This document shows, one piece after another, positions 33,905 to 41,261 of a DNA stretch of 45,786 bases. Origin of the DNA: CAYLUN01 sp964386865 (GTDB taxonomy: Bacteria > Verrucomicrobiota > Kiritimatiellia > RFP12 > UBA1067); contig CAYLUN010000044.1 in the NCBI GenBank assembly GCA_964386865.1, forward strand, positions 1-45,786. Reading direction: 5' to 3'. Position 1 is the stretch's first letter. Each line of letters begins with the position of its first letter. Position numbers and translations under genes: made by a program. Below the pieces are notes generated by a model. That model was not told where the DNA came from. It made no database searches and was given only the letters and a program-made list of their open reading frames with translations.

Positions 33905-35065
33905 ATGGGCATACTCTCGGGTGTGAAACAGGTGACTATCGGCGTGTTGCTCGATCCTGATCTCGAATACGGGGTCGGCGTGCTAGAGGGGGTGCGGGAG
34001 TATGCCCGCAACTTACCCGCGTGGCGCGTCCTGCCGTTGGGGCAGGCGCAAGAGGCGCTGTTGGCCCGGCTGGTGCGGGCCGGAGAGGTTCAGGGGCTGG
34101 CCGGCACGTTTGTCAGCGACCGCTGGATCCAGAGCCGCTTTCCAGACTTCCGCCCGCTCGTCAACACGTCGAACCTGTCGCGCGTGACCTCCGTCTGCTC
34201 GGTCGTGCCCGACGACGCCGCGGTGGGGCGGCGGGTGGCCCGCCACTTCTGTGAGCTGAACGCGGGGCACGCGGGCGTGATCGCCGACCGCGCGGCGTGG
34301 TCATCCCAGTTGCGGCGCGAAGGGTTCATCGACGCGCTGCGCGAGCGCGGCGTGTCGGTGGAAGAGCCTGCGGCCGGCGAGGCGTTCCGGCATGAGACCG
34401 GGTGGCAGGCGTGGGTCGAGTCGCTGTCGAGGGAGACGGCGGTCTTCTGTACCCACGACGCGCTGGCGCGGCGCTTCCATCTCGTGTGCAAGGGGCTTGA
34501 GGCCGAGGTCGCCAGCCGGGTCGCCGTCCTGGCTGGCGCGGGCGACTCGCTCACGGAACGCGTGGTCGCGGGGTTCGACCTGACCTCCGTGCCACTGCCC
34601 TCACGTGCCGTGGGTTTCCGCGCGGCCGCGCGGCTGGCGAGGCTGCTGGAGGGCGACCGCGCGATCGTGTGCGAGGTGGTTCCGCCCGAGCCGCTGGCCG
34701 TGCGCGGCTCCACGGCGCGCTTCACGTCGCCGGACGAGGTTGTGGCCCGCGCGCTGGGGATCGCCCTGCAGACGCTGGCGCAGAATTTGGGCGTGGATGA
34801 GCTGGCGCGCCGCGCGGGGGTGTCGCGGCGTACGCTGGAGCTACGCTTCCGCAGGGCCTTCGGCCGCGGCCCCGCGCAGGAGGTGCGCGCCCGCAAACTG
34901 GAACTGGCTAGACGCCTGCTAACCGAGACCGACCTCTCCGTGGCCGAGGTCGCCGCACGCTGCGGGGGCGGCAGCGTGCAGGCCTTCACCACCCTGTTCC
35001 GCCGCGTGTGCGGCAGCCCGCCCGCGGAATTCCGCGGAGCGCTCGGCGCCAAACTGGGCGAATGA
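33905..35065 (+). CDS. XylR-like transcriptional regulator (LacI-type sensor, AraC-type HTH)
   Basis: The protein has 386 residues from the ATG at 33905; the open frame extends further upstream into the gmd leader without similarity, and the ribosome site is weak. Residues 8-275 resemble the periplasmic-binding-type sugar sensor of XylR regulators (VTIGVLLDPDLEYGVGVLEG; AVFCTHDALARRFHLVCKG; GFDLTSVPLPSRAVGF). Residues 285-385 carry the double helix-turn-helix of the AraC family, with VDELARRAGVSRRTLELRFR, then DLSVAEVAARCGGGSVQAF and CGSPPAEFR. It probably binds a sugar and activates catabolic genes. Candidates are the divergent gmd-fcl pair and the Tat-exported isomerase-like gene downstream. 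A family B element starts right after the stop codon. Confidence 0.85.
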   Translation: MGILSGVKQVTIGVLLDPDLEYGVGVLEGVREYARNLPAWRVLPLGQAQEALLARLVRAGEVQGLAGTFVSDRWIQSRFPDFRPLVNTSNLSRVTSVCSVVPDDAAVGRRVARHFCELNAGHAGVIADRAAWSSQLRREGFIDALRERGVSVEEPAAGEAFRHETGWQAWVESLSRETAVFCTHDALARRFHLVCKGLEAEVASRVAVLAGAGDSLTERVVAGFDLTSVPLPSRAVGFRAAARLARLLEGDRAIVCEVVPPEPLAVRGSTARFTSPDEVVARALGIALQTLAQNLGVDELARRAGVSRRTLELRFRRAFGRGPAQEVRARKLELARRLLTETDLSVAEVAARCGGGSVQAFTTLFRRVCGSPPAEFRGALGAKLGE

Positions 35066-35066
35066 A

Positions 35067-35197
35067 CAGCAATTCTAATGACGACAAGGCGCGCGCTGCG
35101 GGAAAGCCCTTACGGGCCCACAAACGAATTCGCCCACGTTTGCTTATGTTATTAGTGGCGCCGTGAGGCGCTTCTTGACCGTGATTGGAATTGCCGG
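35067..35197. repeat. Palindromic dispersed element, family B, copy 2
   Basis: It starts 1 nt after the regulator stop codon with CAGCAATTCTAATGACGAC and ends GATTGGAATTGCCGG. Reverse complemented, it aligns along its whole length with 10046-10176, so the two copies are in opposite orientation. It shares TAGTGGCGCCGTGAGGCGC with family A. It could form a strong hairpin at the 3' end of the regulator mRNA. Confidence 0.8.
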
Positions 35198-35233
35198 TCG
35201 AGCGAGCAACTGTTTGCGTCGGGCGCCCCCTTT

Positions 35234-35260
35234 TTGACATAATCACGTCCAACCTATGTT
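35234..35260 (+). promoter_or_regulatory. Possible promoter of the Tat TIM-barrel gene
   Basis: A perfect TTGACA at 35234-35239 is followed 15 nt later by TATGTT at 35255-35260. The spacing is shorter than the usual 17 nt, so this is uncertain. It lies 42 nt before the start codon. Confidence 0.35.
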
Positions 35261-35301
35261 CCGGGGTGGAACACGGGATAGCAGAAAAGGGGTTTACCGT
35301 C

Positions 35302-36156
35302 ATGATGCAGTTTTCTCGTCGCAGATTCCTCAAGGCCGGCGCGGCCGGCGTGGCGCTGGCCGCGATGCCCGCTTTCGCGCAGGGCGCTCCGAAGCGCAAG
35401 ATCCAGGTGGGCGTGCAGCTCTACTCCGTCCGCGAGCTGCACAAGAAGGATCCGCTCGGCACGCTCAAGGCGATCAAGGAAATGGGCTACGCGGGCGTCG
35501 AATTTGCGGGAGGCTATCTCGGCTACGAAAGCAAGGCCGCCGAGCTGCGCAAGGTCCTGGCTGATCTCGGCCTCGTCGCCTGCGGCACGCACACGGGCCT
35601 GGACACGATCAAGCCCGAGAACATCGCCAAGACCATCGCGTTCAACCAGGAGATCGGCAACAAGTACCTGATGGTTCCCGGCATGGGCGCGAAGACGAAA
35701 GAGGAGTGGCTGGCCATGGCCAAGCTGTTCTCCGCCGCCGCCGCCACGGCCAAGGCCGCTGGCCTGTATGTGGGCTACCACAACCACCAGCACGAGTTCA
35801 AAGACAAGTTTGACGACGGGAAATGCAAGTGGGAGACGCTCTTCGACAACGCCGGGCCCGACGTCTGCACGCAGCTCGACGTGGGCCACGTGGTCTCGGC
35901 TGGCGAGGATCCGGTCAAGTGGCTGAAGAAGTACCCGGGCCGCGCGCGCACGCTGCACGCGAAGGAGATCTATCCCGGCCCCGGCGTCTTGGGCAAGGTG
36001 CCCGAAGGCAAGGTCGGCGTGAACTGGGACGAGGTCTTCGCGGTCGCCGAAGCGGACGTGACCGAGTGGTACATCGTCGAGAGCGAGGCTGACCCGAAGT
36101 CGCTCGAGAACATCCGCGGCTGCTTCGAGTTCCTCAAGGCCAAAGGCCGCGCGTAA
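35302..36156 (+). CDS. Tat-exported sugar phosphate isomerase/epimerase-like TIM barrel protein
   Basis: The protein has 284 residues from the ATG at 35302. The N-terminus has a twin-arginine signal, SRRRFLKAGAAGVALAA (residues 4-20), so it is folded in the cytoplasm and exported by Tat. The mature part is an AP-endonuclease-2-type xylose isomerase-like barrel: GVQLYSVRE (about residue 36), GYAGVEFAGGY, ACGTHTGLD, GYHNHQHEF and DVCTQLDVGHVVSAG, with metal-binding His/Glu/Asp in these strands. WYIVESEAD lies near the end. Secreted members of this family are common in Verrucomicrobia and Planctomycetes; the sugar substrate is not known. It ends just before a strong terminator. Confidence 0.88.
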   Translation: MMQFSRRRFLKAGAAGVALAAMPAFAQGAPKRKIQVGVQLYSVRELHKKDPLGTLKAIKEMGYAGVEFAGGYLGYESKAAELRKVLADLGLVACGTHTGLDTIKPENIAKTIAFNQEIGNKYLMVPGMGAKTKEEWLAMAKLFSAAAATAKAAGLYVGYHNHQHEFKDKFDDGKCKWETLFDNAGPDVCTQLDVGHVVSAGEDPVKWLKKYPGRARTLHAKEIYPGPGVLGKVPEGKVGVNWDEVFAVAEADVTEWYIVESEADPKSLENIRGCFEFLKAKGRA

Positions 36157-36178
36157 GACCAATTTAGGAATTGGCGTT

Positions 36179-36230
36179 TAAGAGTTAGGTGCGGGGGGCC
36201 CTGACCTCCAGCTCCTAACTCTTATTTTTT
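36179..36230 (+). terminator. Intrinsic terminator after the isomerase-like gene
   Basis: An 11-nt perfect stem is formed by TAAGAGTTAGG (36179-36189) and CCTAACTCTTA (36214-36224). It is followed by six T (36225-36230). The loop is 24 nt and can partly pair itself. It is 23 nt after the stop codon. Confidence 0.85.
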
Positions 36231-36263
36231 GTGGGTGTCGGTTGCGGCATGGTTGAAAATCAC

Positions 36264-36274
36264 CTGATCATCAG
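36264..36274. promoter_or_regulatory. Possible operator before the antitoxin-toxin fusion
   Basis: CTGATCATCAG is a perfect palindrome around one base, 15 nt before the start codon. Antitoxins of the Phd class bind such sites to control their own operon. This is suggestive only. Confidence 0.3.
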
Positions 36275-36288
36275 ATTATTATGCCCTC

Positions 36289-36657
36289 GTGAATTACTTG
36301 GCCGTCAAGGACTTGAAAGCGCCGAAGCTGGTTCGTGAAATGCTCGCCGAATACGGCACGGCGTTGGTCTCGAACAACGGCAAGCCGATGGCGATGCTGG
36401 TCGACTTGCTGGAGGGGGAGAATCCCGAAGCGTTGTCGGAGGCCATCCGGGCGTGCGCCGTCTTTGCGCCGTTCGCGCCCTATTCCGGCGAGCACGCCCT
36501 GCCCGACCCCGACGACGCCATCTTCGTCGAGGCCGCTCTCGGCCTCCATGTTCCGATCGTGACGGGCAACCACAAGCACTTTCCGGCACGCGCCATCGGG
36601 GACATGCCCGTCCTTTCTCCAGCCGCTTTCCCTGCCCAACTCGTCGCTCATGAATAG
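36289..36657 (+). pseudogene. Apparent Phd antitoxin / PIN toxin fusion relic
   Basis: The ORF has 122 residues and starts at GTG 36289, since the nearby ATG at 36281 is closed by a stop. Residues 1-45 resemble a Phd/YefM antitoxin N-terminal half (KDLKAPKLVREMLAEYG, then NNGKPMAMLVDLL). Residues 70-120 are the C-terminal half of a PIN-domain RNase toxin of the COG1569 type (DPDDAIFVEAALG, IVTGNHKHFP, PVLSPAAFPAQL). The N-terminal half of the PIN domain, with its first catalytic Asp and Glu, is missing, as is the antitoxin tail. The simplest reading is a deletion that joined a toxin-antitoxin pair in frame. A small functional chimera cannot be ruled out. Confidence 0.65.
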
Positions 36658-36981
36658 GCGTCCGCAAGCGGCTCCTGGCGCAGGACACAGTCAGCATCGT
36701 GCCCGCTTACGGACGAAGGAGAGGCCATGACAGGAATACGCAAAGTAAGAGAGCCGCTTCGGGGCAACAGAGGGACAAGGCAAGAATGGCGCTAAGACAA
36801 GGAAGTTATTGTCCCTAATCATAATCTTGCTCGTAATCTTAATATCTCCAGCAGAGAGGATTACGATTGGTGAACGTGGTTGTTGTTCGTCATTGCGGGC
36901 CAGACGGGGACGAGGGCGTCCCCGCTCCCAAGCGACGGTAAATCGCGTGTTCGCGACAGGCGGAGGGACTGCGGCCCCAAC
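36658..36981. other. Spacer with an AT-rich tract and hairpin
   Basis: No gene is recognised. Around 36808-36866 there is an AT-rich stretch with repeated TAATC/ATAATCTT words. A perfect hairpin, GGGGACG (36906-36912) with CGTCCCC (36917-36923) around AGGG, follows. The plus-strand frames here are short and unlike proteins. Confidence 0.5.
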
Positions 36982-37263
36982 CTACGCGTTGCCCGCTTCA
37001 TCCCGCCTTCGGTTGCGGTAGAAGAGCGCGACGTCGACGCTCACCATCAGCGCGTTCAGCGCATACAGGGCCAGCACCGGATCGCGGTGCTGGCCGAGCG
37101 AGATCTTGTTCAGGATGCCCGCCGCGTAGCCGACGAGGATGATGTACAGGAAGACGACGCTCTTGCCTTTGCTGCTGCGCGACCGCCACGACTTGGCGAT
37201 CGAGAACGGCCAGGCCGCTCCGAAACAGAGGAGCATGACGGCTTCGTAGATGGAGAATGGCAT
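36982..37263 (-). CDS. Small membrane protein, PQ-loop-like
   Basis: The protein has 93 residues and three hydrophobic segments (about 5-22, 35-52 and 62-82). The motif FGAAWPFSIAKSWRSRSSKG, continuing KSVVFLYIILVGYAAG, resembles the half-transporter PQ-loop/SWEET-like small proteins found widely in bacteria as hypothetical genes. A semi-SWEET of this size would act as a dimer to pass small sugars, but the canonical PQ is not seen, so the substrate is unknown. An AACCTGTAACC-type leader lies directly before the start codon. Confidence 0.6.
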   Translation of the reverse strand: MPFSIYEAVMLLCFGAAWPFSIAKSWRSRSSKGKSVVFLYIILVGYAAGILNKISLGQHRDPVLALYALNALMVSVDVALFYRNRRRDEAGNA

Positions 37264-37266
37264 GGG

Positions 37267-37326
37267 AATTTACAGGTTACAGGTAATAAGTAATAGGTGG
37301 GGGCGGTTCAGCGGTTCAGCAGGTTG
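37267..37326 (-). repeat. AACCTGTAACC-type leader repeat before the PQ-loop gene
   Basis: On the gene strand the leader reads TTACCTGTAACCTGTAAATT just before the start codon, after several AACC/GAACC words. The same kind of leader precedes gmd and tyrA. Confidence 0.55.
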
Positions 37327-37366
37327 GACGGTTGTCGCCACGTCTTCCGATCTCTGACCTCCGGGC

Positions 37367-37388
37367 TTCCGGCGACGCAGCGCCGGAA
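37367..37388. repeat. Short perfect hairpin after tyrA
   Basis: TTCCGGCG (37367-37374) pairs with CGCCGGAA (37381-37388) across ACGCAG. It lies 30 nt beyond the tyrA stop on the minus strand. There is no U tract. The flank reads GTAG on the minus strand, as in the hairpins near 6909 and 15888. Confidence 0.55.
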
Positions 37389-37417
37389 CTACAGCCCTCT
37401 GACTTCTGACCTCCGGC

Positions 37418-38257
37418 TCATAGCAGGTCCCGGATCTGGTTGGCCTCGCGGATGAGCGCGTCGAGCTTCGCGTAGTCGCTGCTGGCGAGCGCCTGCCGGA
37501 AATCCTGCAGCCGCTCGGAGAAGGCGTCGATGGCCTTGAGCACGTGCTCGCGGTTCTGCTTGAAGATCGGCACCCACATCTCGGGCGAGCTCATGGCCAG
37601 GCGCACCGTGGAGGCGAAGCCGCCGCCCGCGAGGCGCGGCACCGCGTAGCCCGCCTTCTCCTCATTCTGTACCGCGAGCGAGAGCGAGTAGGCCGCCACA
37701 TGCGAAAGGTGCGAGACGTAGGCCGCGTGGCGGTCATGCTGGTCTGAACTCATGAACTCGAACTTGAGCCCCACGGCGTAGAACAGCTCCAGCGCGGTCT
37801 TGCAGGCATCGGGCGCGCTCCACTCGAGGTCGCAGAGCACAACGGTTTTGCCCTTGAAGAGGCCGGCCAGCGCCGCGTCAGGGCCCGCGTTCTCGGTTCC
37901 GGCCATCGGGTGCGCCGCCACGTAGCGCGCGCGGTTCGGGTGGTTGCGCACGGCCTCGGCCATCAGGAACTTGGTGGAGCCGAGGTCGATGACCGTTTGC
38001 GTCGGGCGCAGGGCGTCGAGCACGCCCGGCAGCAGCGCTTCGATCGCGTCCACCGGCACCGCCAGCAGCAGCACGTCGCTCGCCTTCAGCGCGTCAGCGA
38101 GCGAAACGGCCCGATCCACGAAGCCAAGCTCGAGGGCGCGGGCCGCGTGCTCCGGCGACGTGTCCACTCCAAGCAACTGCTCCGCCAGCCCGGCGGCGCG
38201 CAGGTCCTTGGCGAACGAGCCGCCGATCAGACCGAGGCCGATAATTGAGATCGTCAT
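37418..38257 (-). CDS. tyrA: Prephenate dehydrogenase
   Basis: The protein has 279 residues from the ATG at 38257; the upstream in-frame start at 38296 lies in the leader repeat. It oxidises prephenate to 4-hydroxyphenylpyruvate in tyrosine synthesis using NAD(P). The nucleotide-binding loop is GLGLIGGSFAKDL (about 6-18). Family blocks follow: DVLLLAVPVDAI, VIDLGSTK, the catalytic His segment AAHPMAGTENAGP (about 126-138), and DQHDRHAAYVSHLSHVAAY (about 175-193). No fused chorismate mutase or ACT domain is present, so this is the monofunctional form. It stands alone here, without other aromatic-pathway genes. Confidence 0.94.
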   Translation of the reverse strand: MTISIIGLGLIGGSFAKDLRAAGLAEQLLGVDTSPEHAARALELGFVDRAVSLADALKASDVLLLAVPVDAIEALLPGVLDALRPTQTVIDLGSTKFLMAEAVRNHPNRARYVAAHPMAGTENAGPDAALAGLFKGKTVVLCDLEWSAPDACKTALELFYAVGLKFEFMSSDQHDRHAAYVSHLSHVAAYSLSLAVQNEEKAGYAVPRLAGGGFASTVRLAMSSPEMWVPIFKQNREHVLKAIDAFSERLQDFRQALASSDYAKLDALIREANQIRDLL

Positions 38258-38261
38258 GTGG

Positions 38262-38320
38262 ATAGTACGTTCAGGTTGGAGAGGTTCGCGGTTCAATGGT
38301 TCACAGTTTGGGAACCATCA
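38262..38320 (-). repeat. AACC-type leader repeat before tyrA
   Basis: On the tyrA strand the 5' leader contains TTGAACCGCGAACCTCTCC followed by AACCTGAACG just before the start region. It resembles the leaders at 33752-33815 and 37267-37326 but is more diverged. Confidence 0.45.
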
Positions 38321-38435
38321 CAACGCGCATTAGTGTAGACGGCGCGGCTCGCTCGCGCAAGGCAAACGTGGGGGGTCAAGTAATCAGTTGGTGACGGGGG
38401 GCGAGGATTATCGCGTTTCGGCTGGCCGTTGGGCT

Positions 38436-38482
38436 GAGGGAGCAAGCGTCTGCTTGCCCGGACGAGCAGACGCACGTCCCTC
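38436..38482. repeat. Long intergenic hairpin between the P-type ATPase gene and tyrA
   Basis: GCGTCTGCT and AGCAGACGC form a perfect 9-bp stem around a 10-nt loop. An outer pair GAGGGA and TCCCTC extends it. It lies 55 nt beyond the ATPase stop on the minus strand, so it could end that transcript, but it lacks a T run. Confidence 0.55.
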
Positions 38483-38484
38483 TC

Positions 38485-38520
38485 GTGCCGTCGCGCCCGA
38501 ACACGCACCAGATTCGCGAA
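38485..38520. repeat. Dispersed repeat, family C, copy 2
   Basis: A 36-nt block that begins GTGCC and ends CAGATTCGCGAA, close to 5578-5612 in the same orientation. It lies between the hairpin at 38436 and the ATPase stop codon. Confidence 0.6.
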
Positions 38521-38537
38521 AAGAGCCTGAAGTCGTG

Positions 38538-40724
38538 TTATCTGTTCTGAGCGCGAAGTAGCCGCAGCGCATTGAGGATGACGAGCAGCGACGCGCCCGT
38601 GTCGGCCGCGATCGCCATCCACAGCGTGCCCAGGTTCATGAGCGCCAGCGCCATGAATAGGAGTTTGACGCTCAGAGCAAAGAAGATGTTCTGCCGGATC
38701 ACCCGCAGCGTGCGCTGCGCGTGGCGGATCAGCCACGGCACCTTCGCCAGGTCGTCGGACATGAGCGCGATATCCGCCGTCTCGATGGCCGCGTCGCTCC
38801 CGGCCGCGCCCATCGCGATGCCGAGCGTGGCGGCCGCCAGCGCGGGCGCGTCGTTGATGCCGTCACCGATCATCGCCGTCGGGCCGTCGCTCCGGACGAA
38901 AGCCTCGACCGCGCGCAGCTTGTCCTCGGGCAGCAGTTCGGCCCTGACGTCGCCGATGCCCACCGCCCGCGCGACCGCGTGCGCCGTGCCCGCGTTGTCG
39001 CCGGTGAGCATGACGACCTGCCCGACGCCCGCCGCCCGCATCTCGCGGATCGCCGCTGCGGCTTCCTTGCGCACCGTGTCCGCAATGCCGAGCAGGCCGC
39101 AGACGTGCACCTCATTGCCGATCACGACGACCGAGTGCCCCAGGTCTTCCATCGCCTCGATCTGCGCGTGCACGGCGGGCGTCTCCAGGGCCTTCTCGTG
39201 CAGCAGCCGGTGGCTTCCGAGCCAGAACAGGCGGCCCCCGATGAGGCCCTCCGCCCCCTTGCCCTTGAAGATCCGGAACCCCTCCGCCGGCGGGACGGCC
39301 ACCTGCCGCGCCGCGGCGCAACGCAGGATGGCCTGCGCCAGCGGATGGTCGCTGTGGGCCTCGACCGCGGCGGCGCGCGCCAGCAGCTCCAGCTCCGTGT
39401 GCCCATTCAGCGGGACGATTCGCTGGATCTCGGGGTGGCCCAGCGTAACGGTCCCCGTCTTGTCTAGGGCGATGACGTGCAGGGTTGCGGCGGCCTCAAG
39501 AAAAGCCCCGCCTTTGACCAGCACGCCCGCTCGGGCCGCCGCCGACAGCGCCGACACGATGCTGACGGGCGTTGAAATGACCAGGGCGCAGGGGCACGCG
39601 ATCACCAGCAGCACCAGTGCCTCGTAGAACCACGCGCCCCACGCGCCGCCGAAAAGCAGCGGCGGCGCCACGGCCACCAGCACGGCGAACAGCATCATGG
39701 CGGGCGTGTAGGAGCGCGCGAATTTCTCGACCCACTGCTCGGACGGAGCCCGGCGCGACTGCGCCTCCTCGACCATGCGGATGATCCGGCTCAGCGCGGT
39801 GTCCTCCGCTGGCCGCGTGACGCGGAACTCGATCGCGCCGGTCTCGTTGATCGTGCCCGCCCACACCTCGTCACCAGGTTCCTTGCGCACAGGCGCGGAC
39901 TCGCCGGTGATCGGCGCCTGGTTGACCGCGGTCGCGCCCTTGGTGATCACGCCGTCCAGCGGCAGCCGCTCGCCGGGCCGGACCAGAACCGTCACGCCCA
40001 CTTCGATCTGGCCGACGGGCCGCTCCACGATGTCCCCGTCGTGGGGGCAAAGGGTGCGCGCGGTGGGCGGCGTCACGTCCAGCAGCGACTGGATCGCCCG
40101 GCGCGCGCGGCCCACGCTCCACGACTCCAGCAGGAGAGACAGCGCAAAAAGAAAGGCGACGGTTGCCGCCTCCAGCCATTCGCCGACAGCCATGGCGCCG
40201 ACCACGGCCAACGTCATCAGGAGGTTCATGTCCGGCCGCATGCGCCGCGCCGCCGCCCACGCCTTGGGCAGGATGAACCCGCTTCCCGCAGCGGCCGCAG
40301 CGACGTAGAAGAGGATAGAAAGGGCGGGGTAGCGGTGCGCCTCGCCTCCGCCGGTTCCCAGAAGCGCGTGCAAGAAGTCGCCGTGCAAAAGCGCGTGCGC
40401 GGCGAACCCCGCCGCGATCAGCAGCCCGCTCGCCCAGCAGAGCAGCGCGCGGCCGTTCCGCCGCCAATACCCGCCGCCGCCCGAAGGCGCCGCGGCGCCG
40501 CCCGGCCCGCCGCCGTGCGCTGCGGCGTCGAGCCCCGCCCGCTTGGCGGCCGCGACGATGCTGGCGTCGTCGAGCGACTCATCCGACAGAGCGACCTCCA
40601 TCGTGCCGTTTAGCAGATTGAAACTGAGGCTCACCACGCCGGGCAGCCTTCCGACTGTCTGGCGCAGCGACTCCGTCTCCTCGGCACAATCCATGCCGCT
40701 CACACGGTATCGCCTGCTGACCAT
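38538..40724 (-). CDS. Heavy-metal P1B-type ATPase (Zn/Cd/Pb exporter type)
   Basis: The protein has 728 residues from the ATG at 40724, with GAGGGG upstream; the longer frame to 41045 covers the Rhs relic and is not real. It pumps divalent soft metals out of the cytoplasm using ATP. Order of domains: a heavy-metal-associated domain (about 1-70) whose metal site is GMDCAEE, with a single Cys rather than CxxC; about eight membrane helices; the actuator loop with ITGESAPV; CPCALVISTP in helix 6; the phosphorylation motif DKTGT; SDHPLAQAI; GDGINDAPAL; and the last helix with ADTGASLLVILNALRLL. The CPC motif and the DxG in the last helix fit the P1B-2 (ZntA/CadA) class. No MerR or ArsR regulator is next to it. 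Confidence 0.93.
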   Translation of the reverse strand: MVSRRYRVSGMDCAEETESLRQTVGRLPGVVSLSFNLLNGTMEVALSDESLDDASIVAAAKRAGLDAAAHGGGPGGAAAPSGGGGYWRRNGRALLCWASGLLIAAGFAAHALLHGDFLHALLGTGGGEAHRYPALSILFYVAAAAAGSGFILPKAWAAARRMRPDMNLLMTLAVVGAMAVGEWLEAATVAFLFALSLLLESWSVGRARRAIQSLLDVTPPTARTLCPHDGDIVERPVGQIEVGVTVLVRPGERLPLDGVITKGATAVNQAPITGESAPVRKEPGDEVWAGTINETGAIEFRVTRPAEDTALSRIIRMVEEAQSRRAPSEQWVEKFARSYTPAMMLFAVLVAVAPPLLFGGAWGAWFYEALVLLVIACPCALVISTPVSIVSALSAAARAGVLVKGGAFLEAAATLHVIALDKTGTVTLGHPEIQRIVPLNGHTELELLARAAAVEAHSDHPLAQAILRCAAARQVAVPPAEGFRIFKGKGAEGLIGGRLFWLGSHRLLHEKALETPAVHAQIEAMEDLGHSVVVIGNEVHVCGLLGIADTVRKEAAAAIREMRAAGVGQVVMLTGDNAGTAHAVARAVGIGDVRAELLPEDKLRAVEAFVRSDGPTAMIGDGINDAPALAAATLGIAMGAAGSDAAIETADIALMSDDLAKVPWLIRHAQRTLRVIRQNIFFALSVKLLFMALALMNLGTLWMAIAADTGASLLVILNALRLLRAQNR

Positions 40725-40810
40725 GGCACGCCCCTCTCTTTCGCCGTCCGACAGCGCCGGAGAAACCGTAGCACAGGCGCAAAGCCGGGTCAAACAGCAA
40801 CCTCGGCCCG

Positions 40811-41053
40811 GGGCACATGCACACCAACACATACACCTATGCCTACGACCCGCTCGGCAACCGGCGGCAGTCGGCAGTGGCAGTCGGCAGTGGCAGTCGG
40901 CGGCGGGCAGCCGGCGACGACCAACACCTATGTAGCCAACCGCCTGAACCAATACGCACCGATCACCAACTCCGCGTTCTCCGCGTCTCCGCGTGAGACA
41001 CTCCCCGCCTACGATTTGGACTGGGGCCCGGCAATGAAGAATCATAACTGGAA
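40811..41053 (+). pseudogene. Rhs/YD-repeat gene relic
   Basis: In one frame from 40817 the translation is HTNTYTYAYDPLGNRRQS, a typical Rhs YD repeat. After about 45 nt of GGCAGTCGGCAGT-like tandem words (40864-40910) the frame shifts and reads TNTYVANRLNQYAPITN, then PAYDLDWGP and NHNWKLD, again like Rhs. The fragment runs into the family A element at 41054. No intact gene remains. It overlaps the 5' leader of the ATPase on the other strand. Confidence 0.6.
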
Positions 41054-41186
41054 ATTAGATTCCGCTGAATAAGTCGGCTGTTGGCATAGAATCGAATGGA
41101 AGGCCCTCACGGGTACACTACCAACGGGTGCGAAGCGTTCGTAGTGGCGCCGTGAGGCGCTTCAAGCCGACTTTTCAGCGTAATCT
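41054..41186. repeat. Palindromic dispersed element, family A, copy 2
   Basis: It has the same orientation as copy 1 (5325-5458) and shares ATTAGAT, CCGCTGAATAAGTCGGC, CGGGTGCGAAGCGTTCGTAG and GCCGACTTTTCAGCG. The terminal inverted repeats differ from copy 1 by a few bases. It truncates the Rhs relic. Confidence 0.8.
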
Positions 41187-41212
41187 ACCCCTCCAACTAT
41201 GACCCTTATGCG

Positions 41213-41237
41213 GCGGTAAAGGGGTTGTAATTTGACA
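41213..41237. repeat. 25-nt block shared with 5301-5325
   Basis: The two blocks are identical over 25 nt, beginning GCGGTAAAGGGG and ending AATTTGACA. Here the block lies after the family A element, while at 5301-5325 it lies directly before it. Confidence 0.7.
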
Positions 41238-41261
41238 CAAGTGGTTGAGATTTGGAGTCGG

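Noticed and set aside
37341..37355. Possible sequencing-adapter remnant (CTTCCGATCT)
   Set aside because: Only about 11 nt match the end of a common adapter, and the neighbouring sequence consists of natural GACCTC/GACTTC words; chance is likely.
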